In this document: piece after piece, positions 1-4,203 of the stretch
Layout: each line of letters starts with the position of its first letter
Numbering within the stretch: position 1 is the stretch's first letter
NCBI GenBank assembly: GCA_937877565.1
Contig: CALFJB010000055.1
Coordinates: 1 to 6,136, forward strand
DNA: 6,136 nucleotides
Reading direction: 5' to 3'
Source of the DNA: an uncultured Selenomonadales bacterium
GTDB lineage: Bacteria; Bacillota; Negativicutes; Selenomonadales; Selenomonadaceae
Notes under the pieces: model-generated
What the model saw: the letters and a program-made list of their open reading frames with translations, nothing else
What the model was told of the DNA's origin: nothing
Databases searched by the model: none
Made by a program: the position numbers and the translations under genes

Positions 1-166
1 TGGCAGTAGAAGTTTTACCAGTACCGCGAGTTCCAATTAAGAGATAAGCGTGGGATAATCTATCTTGGTTTAATGCTCGCGCTAAAGAATTACTGATATG
101 TTCCTGACCAACAAGTTGAGCCAAATTTTTAGGTCTTGCACGAGTATATAATGCTTCATATGCCAC
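1..166 (-). CDS. dnaX: DNA polymerase III subunit tau/gamma, N-terminus (partial, runs off the window)
   Basis: DnaX is the clamp-loader ATPase that loads the beta sliding clamp and ties the replicative polymerases together in the cytoplasm. Only the first 55 codons are present; the gene continues past base 1. The translation starts VAYEALYTRARPKN, continues through LVGQEH and SHAYLLIG, and ends in the Walker A P-loop GTRGTGKTST at about residues 45-54. This order is characteristic of DnaX (usual form GPRGTGKTST; here Thr replaces Pro). I chose the GTG at 166-164 because AAGGAGAG lies about 7 bases upstream and the next residues, AYEALY, match the usual DnaX start. It is the last gene of a leftward block after tRNA-Ser and SRP RNA. 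The identification is firm; only the far end is unseen. Confidence 0.92.
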   Translation of the reverse strand, partial: MAYEALYTRARPKNLAQLVGQEHISNSLARALNQDRLSHAYLLIGTRGTGKTSTA

Positions 167-172
167 TTAAAT

Positions 173-180
173 CTCTCCTT
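173..180 (-). promoter_or_regulatory. Ribosome binding site of dnaX
   Basis: AAGGAGAG on the minus strand, about 7 bases before the GTG codon at 166. It is nearly a full anti-16S match, and it supports the GTG start, for which there is no in-frame ATG alternative at the start of the homology. Confidence 0.75.
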
Positions 181-181
181 T

Positions 182-208
182 GTATAAAAAATCATCTATA
201 TACAAAAA
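182..208 (-). terminator. U-run and short hairpin between SRP RNA and dnaX
   Basis: Immediately after the 3' strand of the long SRP helix the minus strand reads TTTTTG (208-203), so the helix plus U-run has the form of an intrinsic terminator or processing end. A second short hairpin follows, with GTATA paired to TATAC (203-199 with 186-182). Some polymerases would have to pass it, or start within it, to reach dnaX. I see no well-spaced -35/-10 pair for dnaX here. Confidence is low because long structured RNAs followed by U-tracts need not terminate. Confidence 0.35.
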
Positions 209-351
209 TTTCAGCCATCAATGCAAAGGATTAGCCTTCAAGCCGAAACAAGCGGTGTTGCAAAGAACTCTCGTTGCTGCACATGCCCTGGCGAGATTGC
301 CAACTCCTTATATTGTTCGGAAAAACCAACCCTCTGCATTGATAGCTGAAA
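209..351 (-). ncRNA. ffs: Signal recognition particle RNA (4.5S/SRP RNA), hairpin type, atypical apical loop
   Basis: SRP RNA scaffolds Ffh (and, in longer forms, an Alu domain) for co-translational membrane targeting. The minus strand folds into one long rod. Bases 351-328 pair with 232-209 over 24 consecutive pairs, three of them G-U. Further in, CCGAACAA pairs with TTGTTTCGG (one bulge), GGAGTTG with CAACACC (one mismatch), and TCTCG with CGAGA. The tip keeps the Ffh-binding symmetric-loop strands, CAGG (290-287) and AGCA (278-275). The position directly upstream of dnaX and downstream of tRNA-Ser is the classic Bacillota location. What is odd is the cap: SRP RNAs normally have a GGAA tetraloop on about 3 pairs (TCCGGAAGGA), but here it is GC-ATGT-GC (286-279). 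It is either a divergent functional RNA or one that has begun to decay. The ends are set by the helix and may be a few bases out. Confidence 0.7.
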
Positions 352-355
352 CTAA

Positions 356-433
356 CAACAATGAGGACTTTAATTCCTCAGTACGAATCAACGTACTCAC
401 GATTTCCAGTCGTGCTGCCCCTGTAACAAAGTC
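356..433 (-). pseudogene. tRNA-Ser(GGA), 5' half missing, cut in the D-arm by the TnpB element
   Basis: Three directly abutting arms fit a class II serine tRNA. The anticodon arm is CACGA-CTGGAAA-TCGTG (414-398), with U33, anticodon GGA (407-405) and A37/A38. The long variable arm is AGTACG-TTGATT-CGTACT (397-380), diagnostic for Ser/Leu/Tyr. The T-arm is GAGGA-ATTAAAG-TCCTC (379-363). Upstream, GTTACAGGGGCAG looks like the end of a D-loop and the 3' D-stem. No matching 5' D-stem or acceptor strand precedes it, because the omega RNA end of the TnpB element begins at 434. The T-loop lacks the usual TTC (ATT instead) and G53-C61 is A-T, which suggests decay after inactivation. The 3' acceptor strand would be ATTGTTG (362-356), with no encoded CCA. 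Only about 4 bases separate it from the SRP RNA. Confidence 0.65.
414..433 (-). other. Natural guide segment of the TnpB omega RNA, made of tRNA-Ser sequence
   Basis: In IS200/IS605 elements the omega RNA scaffold ends at the element's right end (usually ...TTCAA), and the next 16-20 bases of flanking DNA act as the guide. Here TTCAA ends at 434 and the following bases, starting GACTTTGTTACAGGGG, run through the D-loop into the anticodon stem of tRNA-Ser(GGA). Guide length and activity are inferred from characterised TnpB systems. Confidence 0.5.
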
Positions 434-555
434 TTGAACTTCCCACCGCTTAACGCTTACGCGTTTGAAGCGGGGGATTCTTGAGAAGTTTGCTTTTTGA
501 GTTTCCTCCTATCGCTAGGATAGCCTTATTCTCAAAGGCGTCGCCAATACGCCTC
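434..555 (-). ncRNA. TnpB omega RNA scaffold (right end of IS200/IS605-type element), overlapping the tnpB 3' end
   Basis: Omega RNA binds TnpB and directs its DNA cleavage. It is transcribed from the 3' end of tnpB through the element's right end. Minus-strand structure in order: AGGCG/CGCCT (554-550 with 540-536); TATC/GATA around the tnpB stop codon (522-510); and a strong terminal hairpin in which CCGCTT pairs with AAGCGG, capped by a nested AACGC/GCGTT stem (465-452). It ends GGTGGGAAGTTCAA at 434. The frame GAATCCCCC...GGTGGG...TTCAA is the typical omega RNA 3' end of Bacillota TnpB elements. The 5' limit is approximate and could reach further into tnpB. The scaffold looks intact although its protein is truncated. 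Confidence 0.65.
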
Positions 556-1354
556 TACACAGTCCTTCCATTTGGAGATTCTGCTTACTTTTTCTCAATA
601 TGTTCGCTGCTCCATTTACATCAGCATTTAAGATTCTTCCATCTTTTGAGCGATACAATCCACGATAGACTCTCCTGCCGCTGAAGTTGTATTTTTCCTG
701 ACTTTCTGCTTGATATACAGGTATTTCGTCCAAATCCAAGAAGCTGGCTTTACTTGTGTAACTTTCTTCCTGCTCCACATATTTCATCGAATATCGTTCA
801 CACAAGCATTTTAGCTGACTTCTCAACTTTCCAAAACTCACTTGCACAAATTGTTGATTCATTTTCTTGCCAAGGTCAATTTCGCGCTTGAAGTCTTCAT
901 TGTAGCCGCAAACGATTGTTCCAATGTCATTCTCAATGCAGTAGTTGACGATGTGTCTCGCAGCCTTTTTCAGATAATCATCTACTCGATTATTACGCTT
1001 GTTTGTGATTCTTTGCAATCTTTCTGAGGTGTACAAATTCTGTTTTGACAGGATACTTTGCAATTTGGCTTTCCGCTTGTTCCAACTCTGATTTATCGAT
1101 TTAATTTTACGTCCGTCCACTATGAACGAAGTCCCTGTATTGGTTACACACGTTGCAAAATTGTCAAGTCCTATATCTATAGCCAAAGAATTTTCCTGAT
1201 TCAACTGCAAATCCTCCGCCTCAACCTCGTAACAATAGGCTACTTTGAAATATCTGCCATTGTATTTCGGTATGATTTTAGTACCATAGAAGTGTAGATG
1301 AAGTAACACATCTGCACTTATTGTTTTATAATAAGGAAGCAATGGGTCTGACAA
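515..1354 (-). CDS. tnpB: RNA-guided endonuclease TnpB, N-terminally truncated (279 aa versus about 370-420)
   Basis: TnpB is the RuvC-type nuclease of IS200/IS605 elements and ancestor of Cas12. It cuts DNA matching its omega RNA guide and helps the transposon persist. All three RuvC acidic residues are visible: D60 in AIDIGLDN, E153 in GYNEDFK and D245 in NADVNGAANIL. Other family signatures are KIIPKYNGRYF, GRKIKSINQSWNK, KRNNRVDDYLKKAAR, FGKLRSQL and QEESYTSKASF. The four-cysteine zinc finger usual between the E and the last D is absent, as in a known TnpB subgroup. Roughly 100-130 N-terminal residues (WED/REC region) are missing. The only in-frame start is TTG at 1354, without a ribosome binding site and with a TAA just upstream at 1372-1370. 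The first 24 residues do not resemble TnpB. Probably non-functional as a nuclease. Confidence 0.85.
   Translation of the reverse strand: MSDPLLPYYKTISADVLLHLHFYGTKIIPKYNGRYFKVAYCYEVEAEDLQLNQENSLAIDIGLDNFATCVTNTGTSFIVDGRKIKSINQSWNKRKAKLQSILSKQNLYTSERLQRITNKRNNRVDDYLKKAARHIVNYCIENDIGTIVCGYNEDFKREIDLGKKMNQQFVQVSFGKLRSQLKCLCERYSMKYVEQEESYTSKASFLDLDEIPVYQAESQEKYNFSGRRVYRGLYRSKDGRILNADVNGAANILRKSKQNLQMEGLCRGVLATPLRIRLS
1290..1319 (+). repeat. 11-bp inverted repeat (hairpin) at the edge of TnpB homology
   Basis: AAGTGTAGATG (1290-1300) and CATCTGCACTT (1309-1319) pair over 11 positions, one a T-G wobble on the plus strand, around the loop AAGTAACA, followed by a T-rich stretch. It coincides with the point where TnpB similarity stops. 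It could be a left-end hairpin of an IS200/IS605 element joined by deletion to mid-tnpB, or a terminator. I cannot decide between these. Confidence 0.4.
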
Positions 1355-1379
1355 GCTTATTTTTGAGACTTAAGCTCTC

Positions 1380-1391
1380 GACAGTAAAATC
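1380..1391 (+). repeat. Subterminal inverted repeat, left, of the IS110-family element
   Basis: GACAGTAAAATC, an exact reverse complement of GATTTTACTGTC at 2850-2861. The next bases on either side differ, so the repeat is 12 bp. Likely a recombinase or RNA-pairing landmark of the element end. Confidence 0.7.
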
Positions 1392-1519
1392 GTCAGCCGT
1401 TACCTTATTATAAGCATTCGTTTAAAGCAGATTGAGTCAAAGCACTCGCGTCACAAACTAAAATGAATGTTAATAAGTGCTAATGGAAACTGTTGCAATT
1501 TGTTTTAGGAGTGAGGTAA
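1392..1519 (+). ncRNA. Left non-coding end of the IS110-family element, candidate bridge-RNA region
   Basis: No reading frame is supported here. IS110 elements encode a bridge RNA in a non-coding end (left in the IS110 group, right in the IS1111 group); it pairs with target and donor DNA. Visible pairing: AGCACT (1441-1446) with AGTGCT (1476-1481), and CATTC (1414-1418) with GAATG (1464-1468). The two pairs interlock, so they would form a pseudoknot or alternative folds. A TTGAGT (1432) and TAAAAT (1459) are 21 bases apart, too far for a good promoter. Assignment as an RNA gene is inference. Confidence 0.3.
1507..1516 (+). promoter_or_regulatory. Ribosome binding site of the IS110 transposase
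   Basis: AGGAGTGAGG lies just upstream of the GTG at 1520; AGGAG ends 8 bases before it. This decides for GTG as the start, which also gives the MISVGIDVSK opening expected for IS110 transposases. Confidence 0.7.
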
Positions 1520-2731
1520 GTGATAAGCGTAGGCATTGATGTTTCAAAAGGTAAGAGTACAGTCATTATAATGAAGCCTTGTGGAAAAAACTTAACTAAA
1601 GCCTTTGAAGTCAGGCACATCAAGAAAGACTTGGAGCAACTTTCATCAATGATTTCTGAACTTAAAGGTGAAGTGAAAATTGTGCTTGAAGCAACTGGAA
1701 TTTATCATCTCCCGATACTGCAATATCTCAATGAAAAAGGGTTCTTTGTTGCAGTTATAAACCCTTTGGAGATGAAAAAATACAAAAGTCAGAGGCTTCG
1801 CCCAATCAAAACGGATAAACAGGATGCTAAAACCATTGCCAATTACGGCTTGGATAATTGGTACCATCTGAAAAATTATGTAATTGGAGAAGATATTTAC
1901 AAGGAATTGAAGCTGTTGGGGCGGCAATATGCTCATTACATGCGACTTCATATCTCAAATGTTCAAGAATTAACTCACCTTTTGGATTATACAATGCCGG
2001 GATTGAAGAAATTGTTGAAAGGCTGGGATAAGGAGAGCGGAAAGAATAAGCTGGCGGACTTTGTAGAGAAGTACTGGCACTTTGCTAACATTACCAAATT
2101 AAGTGAGGAGAAATTTGTAGAGCAGTACAACAAATGGGCAAAAGAAAAAGGATACCATCAAAGCCAAGAAAAAGCACGAATCATCTACAACTTGGCAAAA
2201 GAAGGAATCCCAACAATCAGTCGAAATCAGGCATCAATTAAAATGCTCATAATGGAAGCAATAAGAGTGATGCGCGAAGTCGACCATACTCTCTACAAAA
2301 TCTTAACACAAATGAAGGAACTTGCCAAGAGTTTGCCGGAATATGAAGTAGTGAGAGCGATGGGCGGAGTTGGAGACAATCTTGCAACCAAATTAATTGC
2401 CGAAATAGGAGATGTACGCCGTTTCCATGCAGGTAAAGCCTTAATAGCTTATGCAGGAATCGACGCACCGCCTTATCAAAGTGGACAATTTACAGGCAAC
2501 AAGCGAAAAATCTCGAAGAAAGGCTCCTCACTTCTGCGAAAGATTGGCTATGAAGTAATGCAAAGTTTAAAATCACATAAAGTCCCTAAAGATGATTGTG
2601 TTTATAATTATATTTTGAAGAAAGAATCAGAAGGAAAGGCAAAGAAATCGGCAAAAATCGCAGGACTCAATAAGTTTTTGCGAATTTATTACGCAAGAGT
2701 GCAAGAAGTATATTCAACTCTTACGGCATAA
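1520..2731 (+). CDS. IS110-family DEDD transposase/recombinase
   Basis: This is the RNA-guided recombinase of IS110 elements, which joins target and donor DNA as directed by a bridge RNA. At 403 aa it is full length for the family. The N-terminal RuvC-like DEDD domain shows D7 in VGIDVSK, E57 in VLEATGIY, and D99 and D102 in KTDKQDAKT. A helical middle follows (about 120-270). The C-terminal Tnp (Transposase_20) domain has MGGVGDNLATKLIAEIGD (281-298), YAGIDAPPY, the family's catalytic serine S321 in QSGQFTG, and KKGSSLLRKIGYE. The start is GTG at 1520. All catalytic residues are present and the frame is unbroken, so the enzyme is probably active. Subgroup placement (IS1111-like) rests on the subterminal inverted repeats, not on the protein. 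Confidence 0.93.
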   Translation: MISVGIDVSKGKSTVIIMKPCGKNLTKAFEVRHIKKDLEQLSSMISELKGEVKIVLEATGIYHLPILQYLNEKGFFVAVINPLEMKKYKSQRLRPIKTDKQDAKTIANYGLDNWYHLKNYVIGEDIYKELKLLGRQYAHYMRLHISNVQELTHLLDYTMPGLKKLLKGWDKESGKNKLADFVEKYWHFANITKLSEEKFVEQYNKWAKEKGYHQSQEKARIIYNLAKEGIPTISRNQASIKMLIMEAIRVMREVDHTLYKILTQMKELAKSLPEYEVVRAMGGVGDNLATKLIAEIGDVRRFHAGKALIAYAGIDAPPYQSGQFTGNKRKISKKGSSLLRKIGYEVMQSLKSHKVPKDDCVYNYILKKESEGKAKKSAKIAGLNKFLRIYYARVQEVYSTLTA

Positions 2732-2849
2732 GTAAAAAAAATATCTAGTCGATACTAAAAGCAACCGTACCGGCTTATTTGTGTTTTGTAATTTTAGCGT
2801 TTTGTATTAAAAAAATTTTTTTGAAAATAATTATTGACTTTTGTTAGCA
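2732..2849 (+). ncRNA. Right non-coding end of the IS110-family element, candidate bridge-RNA region
   Basis: If the element belongs to the IS1111 group, the bridge RNA would be expected here. Visible structure: CTAAAA (2755-2760) pairs with TTTTAG (2792-2797), enclosing a smaller AAGC/GCTT and CCG/CGG fold. GTTTTGTA occurs twice in direct orientation (2783-2790, 2799-2806). A perfect A7T7 palindrome is at 2809-2822, and TTGACT, a -35-like hexamer, at 2834-2839. There is no coding sequence. The RNA assignment is inference from family knowledge. Confidence 0.35.
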
Positions 2850-2861
2850 GATTTTACTGTC
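2850..2861 (-). repeat. Subterminal inverted repeat, right, of the IS110-family element
   Basis: GATTTTACTGTC, the exact reverse complement of the 12 bases at 1380-1391. The 27 bases from here to the ISAs1 stop codon (2862-2888) carry no recognisable feature and may include the end of the ISAs1 element. Confidence 0.7.
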
Positions 2862-2888
2862 CGATTTGATTATACTATCAGCCGGAAA

Positions 2889-3893
2889 TCAATTCTCAGA
2901 TAAAACATTTTTTAGCGATTCAGGATTAATTAAACATTCAAACATTATATGACTTAATGGAGTTTTAGGTTTGACTTTTTCCTTGTAAACTTTCACATTA
3001 TTAATCGCAACTTTCCGAAAGATATTCAAATTCCTTTGCGTATTTTCTTCCGTTATTCGACACATATCCTCTCGAAAGTGAACGTCTAACAGCCAGTGCA
3101 TTGTCTCTACTGTCCATTCTAGCCTCGCTCGTCTAAGCAATTCTTCTGCACTCAACTCTCTACTTGAGATATAGTAATGCCAAGTAATTGTAGTCTTCTC
3201 TCTTATTGTAACTTCCGTGCGAATCGCTCCTATACACTTGAGTTTACTCCACTTTTCTTTGCCATAGAGCCATTTTATGTTATTTGTCGTGTACGCTGTC
3301 CGTCTCTCTATCCTTGAGCGATTCTTTTCTACTGTTTGAGCAAAATCCATCTCTTTCCTCAAGTCTTCATCTTCGACATATTCCTTGATCTGTTTCATTA
3401 ATTCTCTTTGATTGCCTTTGACTTTCAAGAGATAATCGGCTTTCTTTTCGGTGATTATCTCTGCGGTTTTTGTTTGACAATGCAAGGCGTCTGCTGTTAT
3501 CAGGCAACCTTTTATTTTAAGTTTTCTTAACAGCTCTTGGACTGCCGGAATTTCATTTTTCTTATCCGCCACTGCCTCTTGCGCTATCGTTAAGCCATAT
3601 TCAGCTATTTGAGCACTTATGATATTTAAAGGATTTTTCTTCTTCCTCATTGAGCGAATTTCTTTGCCATCTACTGCTATCGTCACATCTTCAACCGGCA
3701 CTAGACTTCTCACCCATTCACTGAAGCATTCATTTAGTGATTCGGGATCAATTATCCTAACCAAAATTGTGAGCCAATAATAACAAGGTATCCTGCTTAT
3801 TCCAAACTCCTCATTTAGGAAGGCTCTGACCCTGTCATTTTCTGCCCATTGGTGGATTTGATTTAAATTTTTTAATCCGCTCATCAAGCCCAA
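2889..3893 (-). CDS. ISAs1-family DDE transposase, frame probably broken near the N-terminus
   Basis: This cut-and-paste DDE transposase moves ISAs1-type elements. The frame contains the N-terminal DDE_Tnp_1-associated region (GLMSGLKNLNQIHQWAEND, residues 2-20; IDPESLNECFSEW, 48-60). The catalytic residues are D75 in IAVDGKEIR, D135 in ITADALHC and E263 in EWTVETMHW, followed by LLDVHFREDMCRI. The C-terminus RNLNIFRKVAINNV is typical. The start at 3893 is a nominal TTG without a ribosome binding site. Homology clearly continues upstream in the same frame (KGYFYNVGQAIAIVI) to a tandem TAG-TAA at 3944-3939, where a +1 shift restores a sensible N-terminus beginning with ATG at 3972. The 334-aa frame is thus shorter than the usual 370-380 aa and may not be translated. 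It lies opposite to both neighbouring transposases. Confidence 0.85.
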   Translation of the reverse strand: MGLMSGLKNLNQIHQWAENDRVRAFLNEEFGISRIPCYYWLTILVRIIDPESLNECFSEWVRSLVPVEDVTIAVDGKEIRSMRKKKNPLNIISAQIAEYGLTIAQEAVADKKNEIPAVQELLRKLKIKGCLITADALHCQTKTAEIITEKKADYLLKVKGNQRELMKQIKEYVEDEDLRKEMDFAQTVEKNRSRIERRTAYTTNNIKWLYGKEKWSKLKCIGAIRTEVTIREKTTITWHYYISSRELSAEELLRRARLEWTVETMHWLLDVHFREDMCRITEENTQRNLNIFRKVAINNVKVYKEKVKPKTPLSHIMFECLINPESLKNVLSEN

Positions 3894-3972
3894 TATTACG
3901 ATTGCTATTGCTTGCCCGACATTGTAGAAGTATCCTTTTTACTACTCCATTAAAAAATTCTATTATTTTCAT
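3894..3972 (-). pseudogene. Displaced N-terminal segment of the ISAs1 transposase (+1 frameshift at an A5 run)
   Basis: From ATG 3972-3970 the minus strand reads MKIIEFFNGVVK. Then, at the five A residues 3940-3936, the matching sequence moves to the next frame and continues KGYFYNVGQAIAIVI into the main frame at 3893. Removing one A would make one continuous protein of about 360 aa, close to ISAs1 length. A single-base indel in a homopolymer is the simplest explanation. A sequencing error is possible, and programmed shifting is less likely. The ATG is only a few bases after a TATAAT and lacks a good ribosome binding site. Confidence 0.55.
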
Positions 3973-3976
3973 ATTC

Positions 3977-3995
3977 TTATTATATCAGCAGTTTA
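3977..3995 (+). repeat. 19-bp direct repeat, copy 1, containing a minus-strand extended -10
   Basis: TTATTATATCAGCAGTTTA, identical to 4090-4108. On the minus strand it contains TGATATAAT (3987-3979), a perfect extended -10 element directed at the ISAs1 gene and a few bases upstream of its ATG at 3972. The copy includes both the flank and the first 10 bases of the IS4-type terminal repeat, but the sequence after it is not that element's interior. Confidence 0.6.
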
Positions 3996-4089
3996 AAACT
4001 TTTCCTAACAAATATTGATTTAGCAACATTTTTGCTTTTTAAATATATAGCGTCAAATCAACTTTTAATTCAAAATTTTTAAATCATTA
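3996..4089. other. AT-rich intergenic spacer between the two direct repeats
   Basis: No open frame, RNA or terminal repeat is recognisable in these 94 bases, which are very AT-rich. Together with the displaced ISAs1 start and the two 19-mers it fills the 3894-4098 stretch. The upstream end of the ISAs1 element should lie here, but I could not find its inverted repeat. Confidence 0.4.
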
Positions 4090-4108
4090 TTATTATATCA
4101 GCAGTTTA
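4090..4108 (+). repeat. 19-bp direct repeat, copy 2, spanning the left edge of the IS4-type element
   Basis: Identical to 3977-3995. Its last 10 bases are the outer part of the left terminal inverted repeat and its first 9 are flank. The minus strand again holds TGATATAAT (4100-4092), an outward-pointing extended -10. Confidence 0.6.
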
Positions 4109-4116
4109 CAAATTTT
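4099..4116 (+). repeat. Left terminal inverted repeat of the IS4-type element
   Basis: CAGCAGTTTACAAATTTT; pairs with 5381-5398 with a single mismatch after the first 14 bases. Confidence 0.8.
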
Positions 4117-4134
4117 GAAAAAATAAAAACAAAA

Positions 4135-4190
4135 ATCGCATAAATCCTGTATAATGAGTTCGTAAAAACTTTACAAAAAATTTATGCGAT
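4135..4190 (+). promoter_or_regulatory. IS4-type transposase promoter inside an 11-bp inverted repeat
   Basis: ATCGCATAAAT (4135-4145) and ATTTATGCGAT (4180-4190) form a perfect 11-bp inverted repeat. In the 34-base interval lie TATAAT (4150-4155, preceded by TG) and a nested hairpin GTAAA-AAC-TTTAC (4162-4174). No good -35 is visible 17 bases upstream. A transcript starting from this -10 would lack the left arm, whereas read-through RNA from outside would contain both arms and fold just ahead of the ribosome binding site. ATGCGAT recurs at 4199-4205 over the start codon, so the left arm could also pair there. This resembles the leader folds that protect other IS transposases from external transcription; the role is inferred. 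Confidence 0.5.
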
Positions 4191-4195
4191 AAGGA
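4191..4195 (+). promoter_or_regulatory. Ribosome binding site of the IS4-type transposase
   Basis: AAGGA, 8 bases before the ATG at 4204 and directly after the right arm of the leader inverted repeat. It supports ATG 4204 as the start. Confidence 0.65.
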
Positions 4196-4203
4196 TTAAT
4201 GCG

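Larger units (their letters stand above)
434..1354 (-). mobile_element. IS200/IS605-family tnpB-only element, left part lost
   Basis: The element keeps its right end and omega RNA (434) and the C-terminal two-thirds of tnpB. No tnpA (Y1 transposase) is present, so at best it was a tnpB-only element mobilised in trans. Recognisable TnpB homology begins at about base 1285 on the minus strand; the rest of the N-terminal coding region and the left end are absent from the window, including from the far side of the IS110 element. Loss of the left end makes it immobile. It was probably cut by a deletion or by the later IS insertions to its right. Confidence 0.6.
1380..2861 (+). mobile_element. IS110-family insertion sequence (IS1111-like), apparently complete
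   Basis: A single DEDD transposase gene is bracketed by non-coding ends of about 140 and 130 bases, each ending in the same 12-bp sequence in inverted orientation (1380-1391 and 2850-2861). Subterminal inverted repeats a few bases from the true ends are a mark of the IS1111 branch of IS110. IS110 elements make no target duplication and have no classical terminal repeats, so the true ends cannot be set here. They probably lie within about 10 bases outside the repeats. The element sits between the truncated TnpB element and the ISAs1 gene. Confidence 0.7.

Noticed and set aside
180..437. Open frame of 85 codons on the plus strand
   Set aside because: It runs antisense across the SRP RNA helix and the tRNA-Ser arms, has no ribosome binding site and no recognisable domain; the RNA structures explain this stretch.
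842..1297. Two plus-strand frames opposite tnpB
   Set aside because: Antisense shadows of tnpB without family features.
1432..1464. TTGAGT and TAAAAT as the IS110 transposase promoter
   Set aside because: The spacer is 21 bases, too long for a standard promoter; other -10-like matches in the AT-rich end are equally weak.
1646..2468. Minus-strand frames within the IS110 transposase
   Set aside because: Shadows of a clearly coding frame; no motifs and no start signals.
2809..2822. A7T7 palindrome as an intrinsic terminator
   Set aside because: It has no loop and no GC stem, so it would not form a terminator hairpin; better seen as an A-tract.
2834..2876. TTGACT in the IS110 right end with TATACT beyond it as an outward promoter
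   Set aside because: 31 bases lie between the hexamers; no -10 sits at a workable distance.
1393..2886. TCAGCCG shared by the IS110 left end (near 1395) and the right flank (near 2879) as a guide-target match
   Set aside because: A 7-base match between segments of this size is likely by chance, and it is not embedded in a loop I can define.
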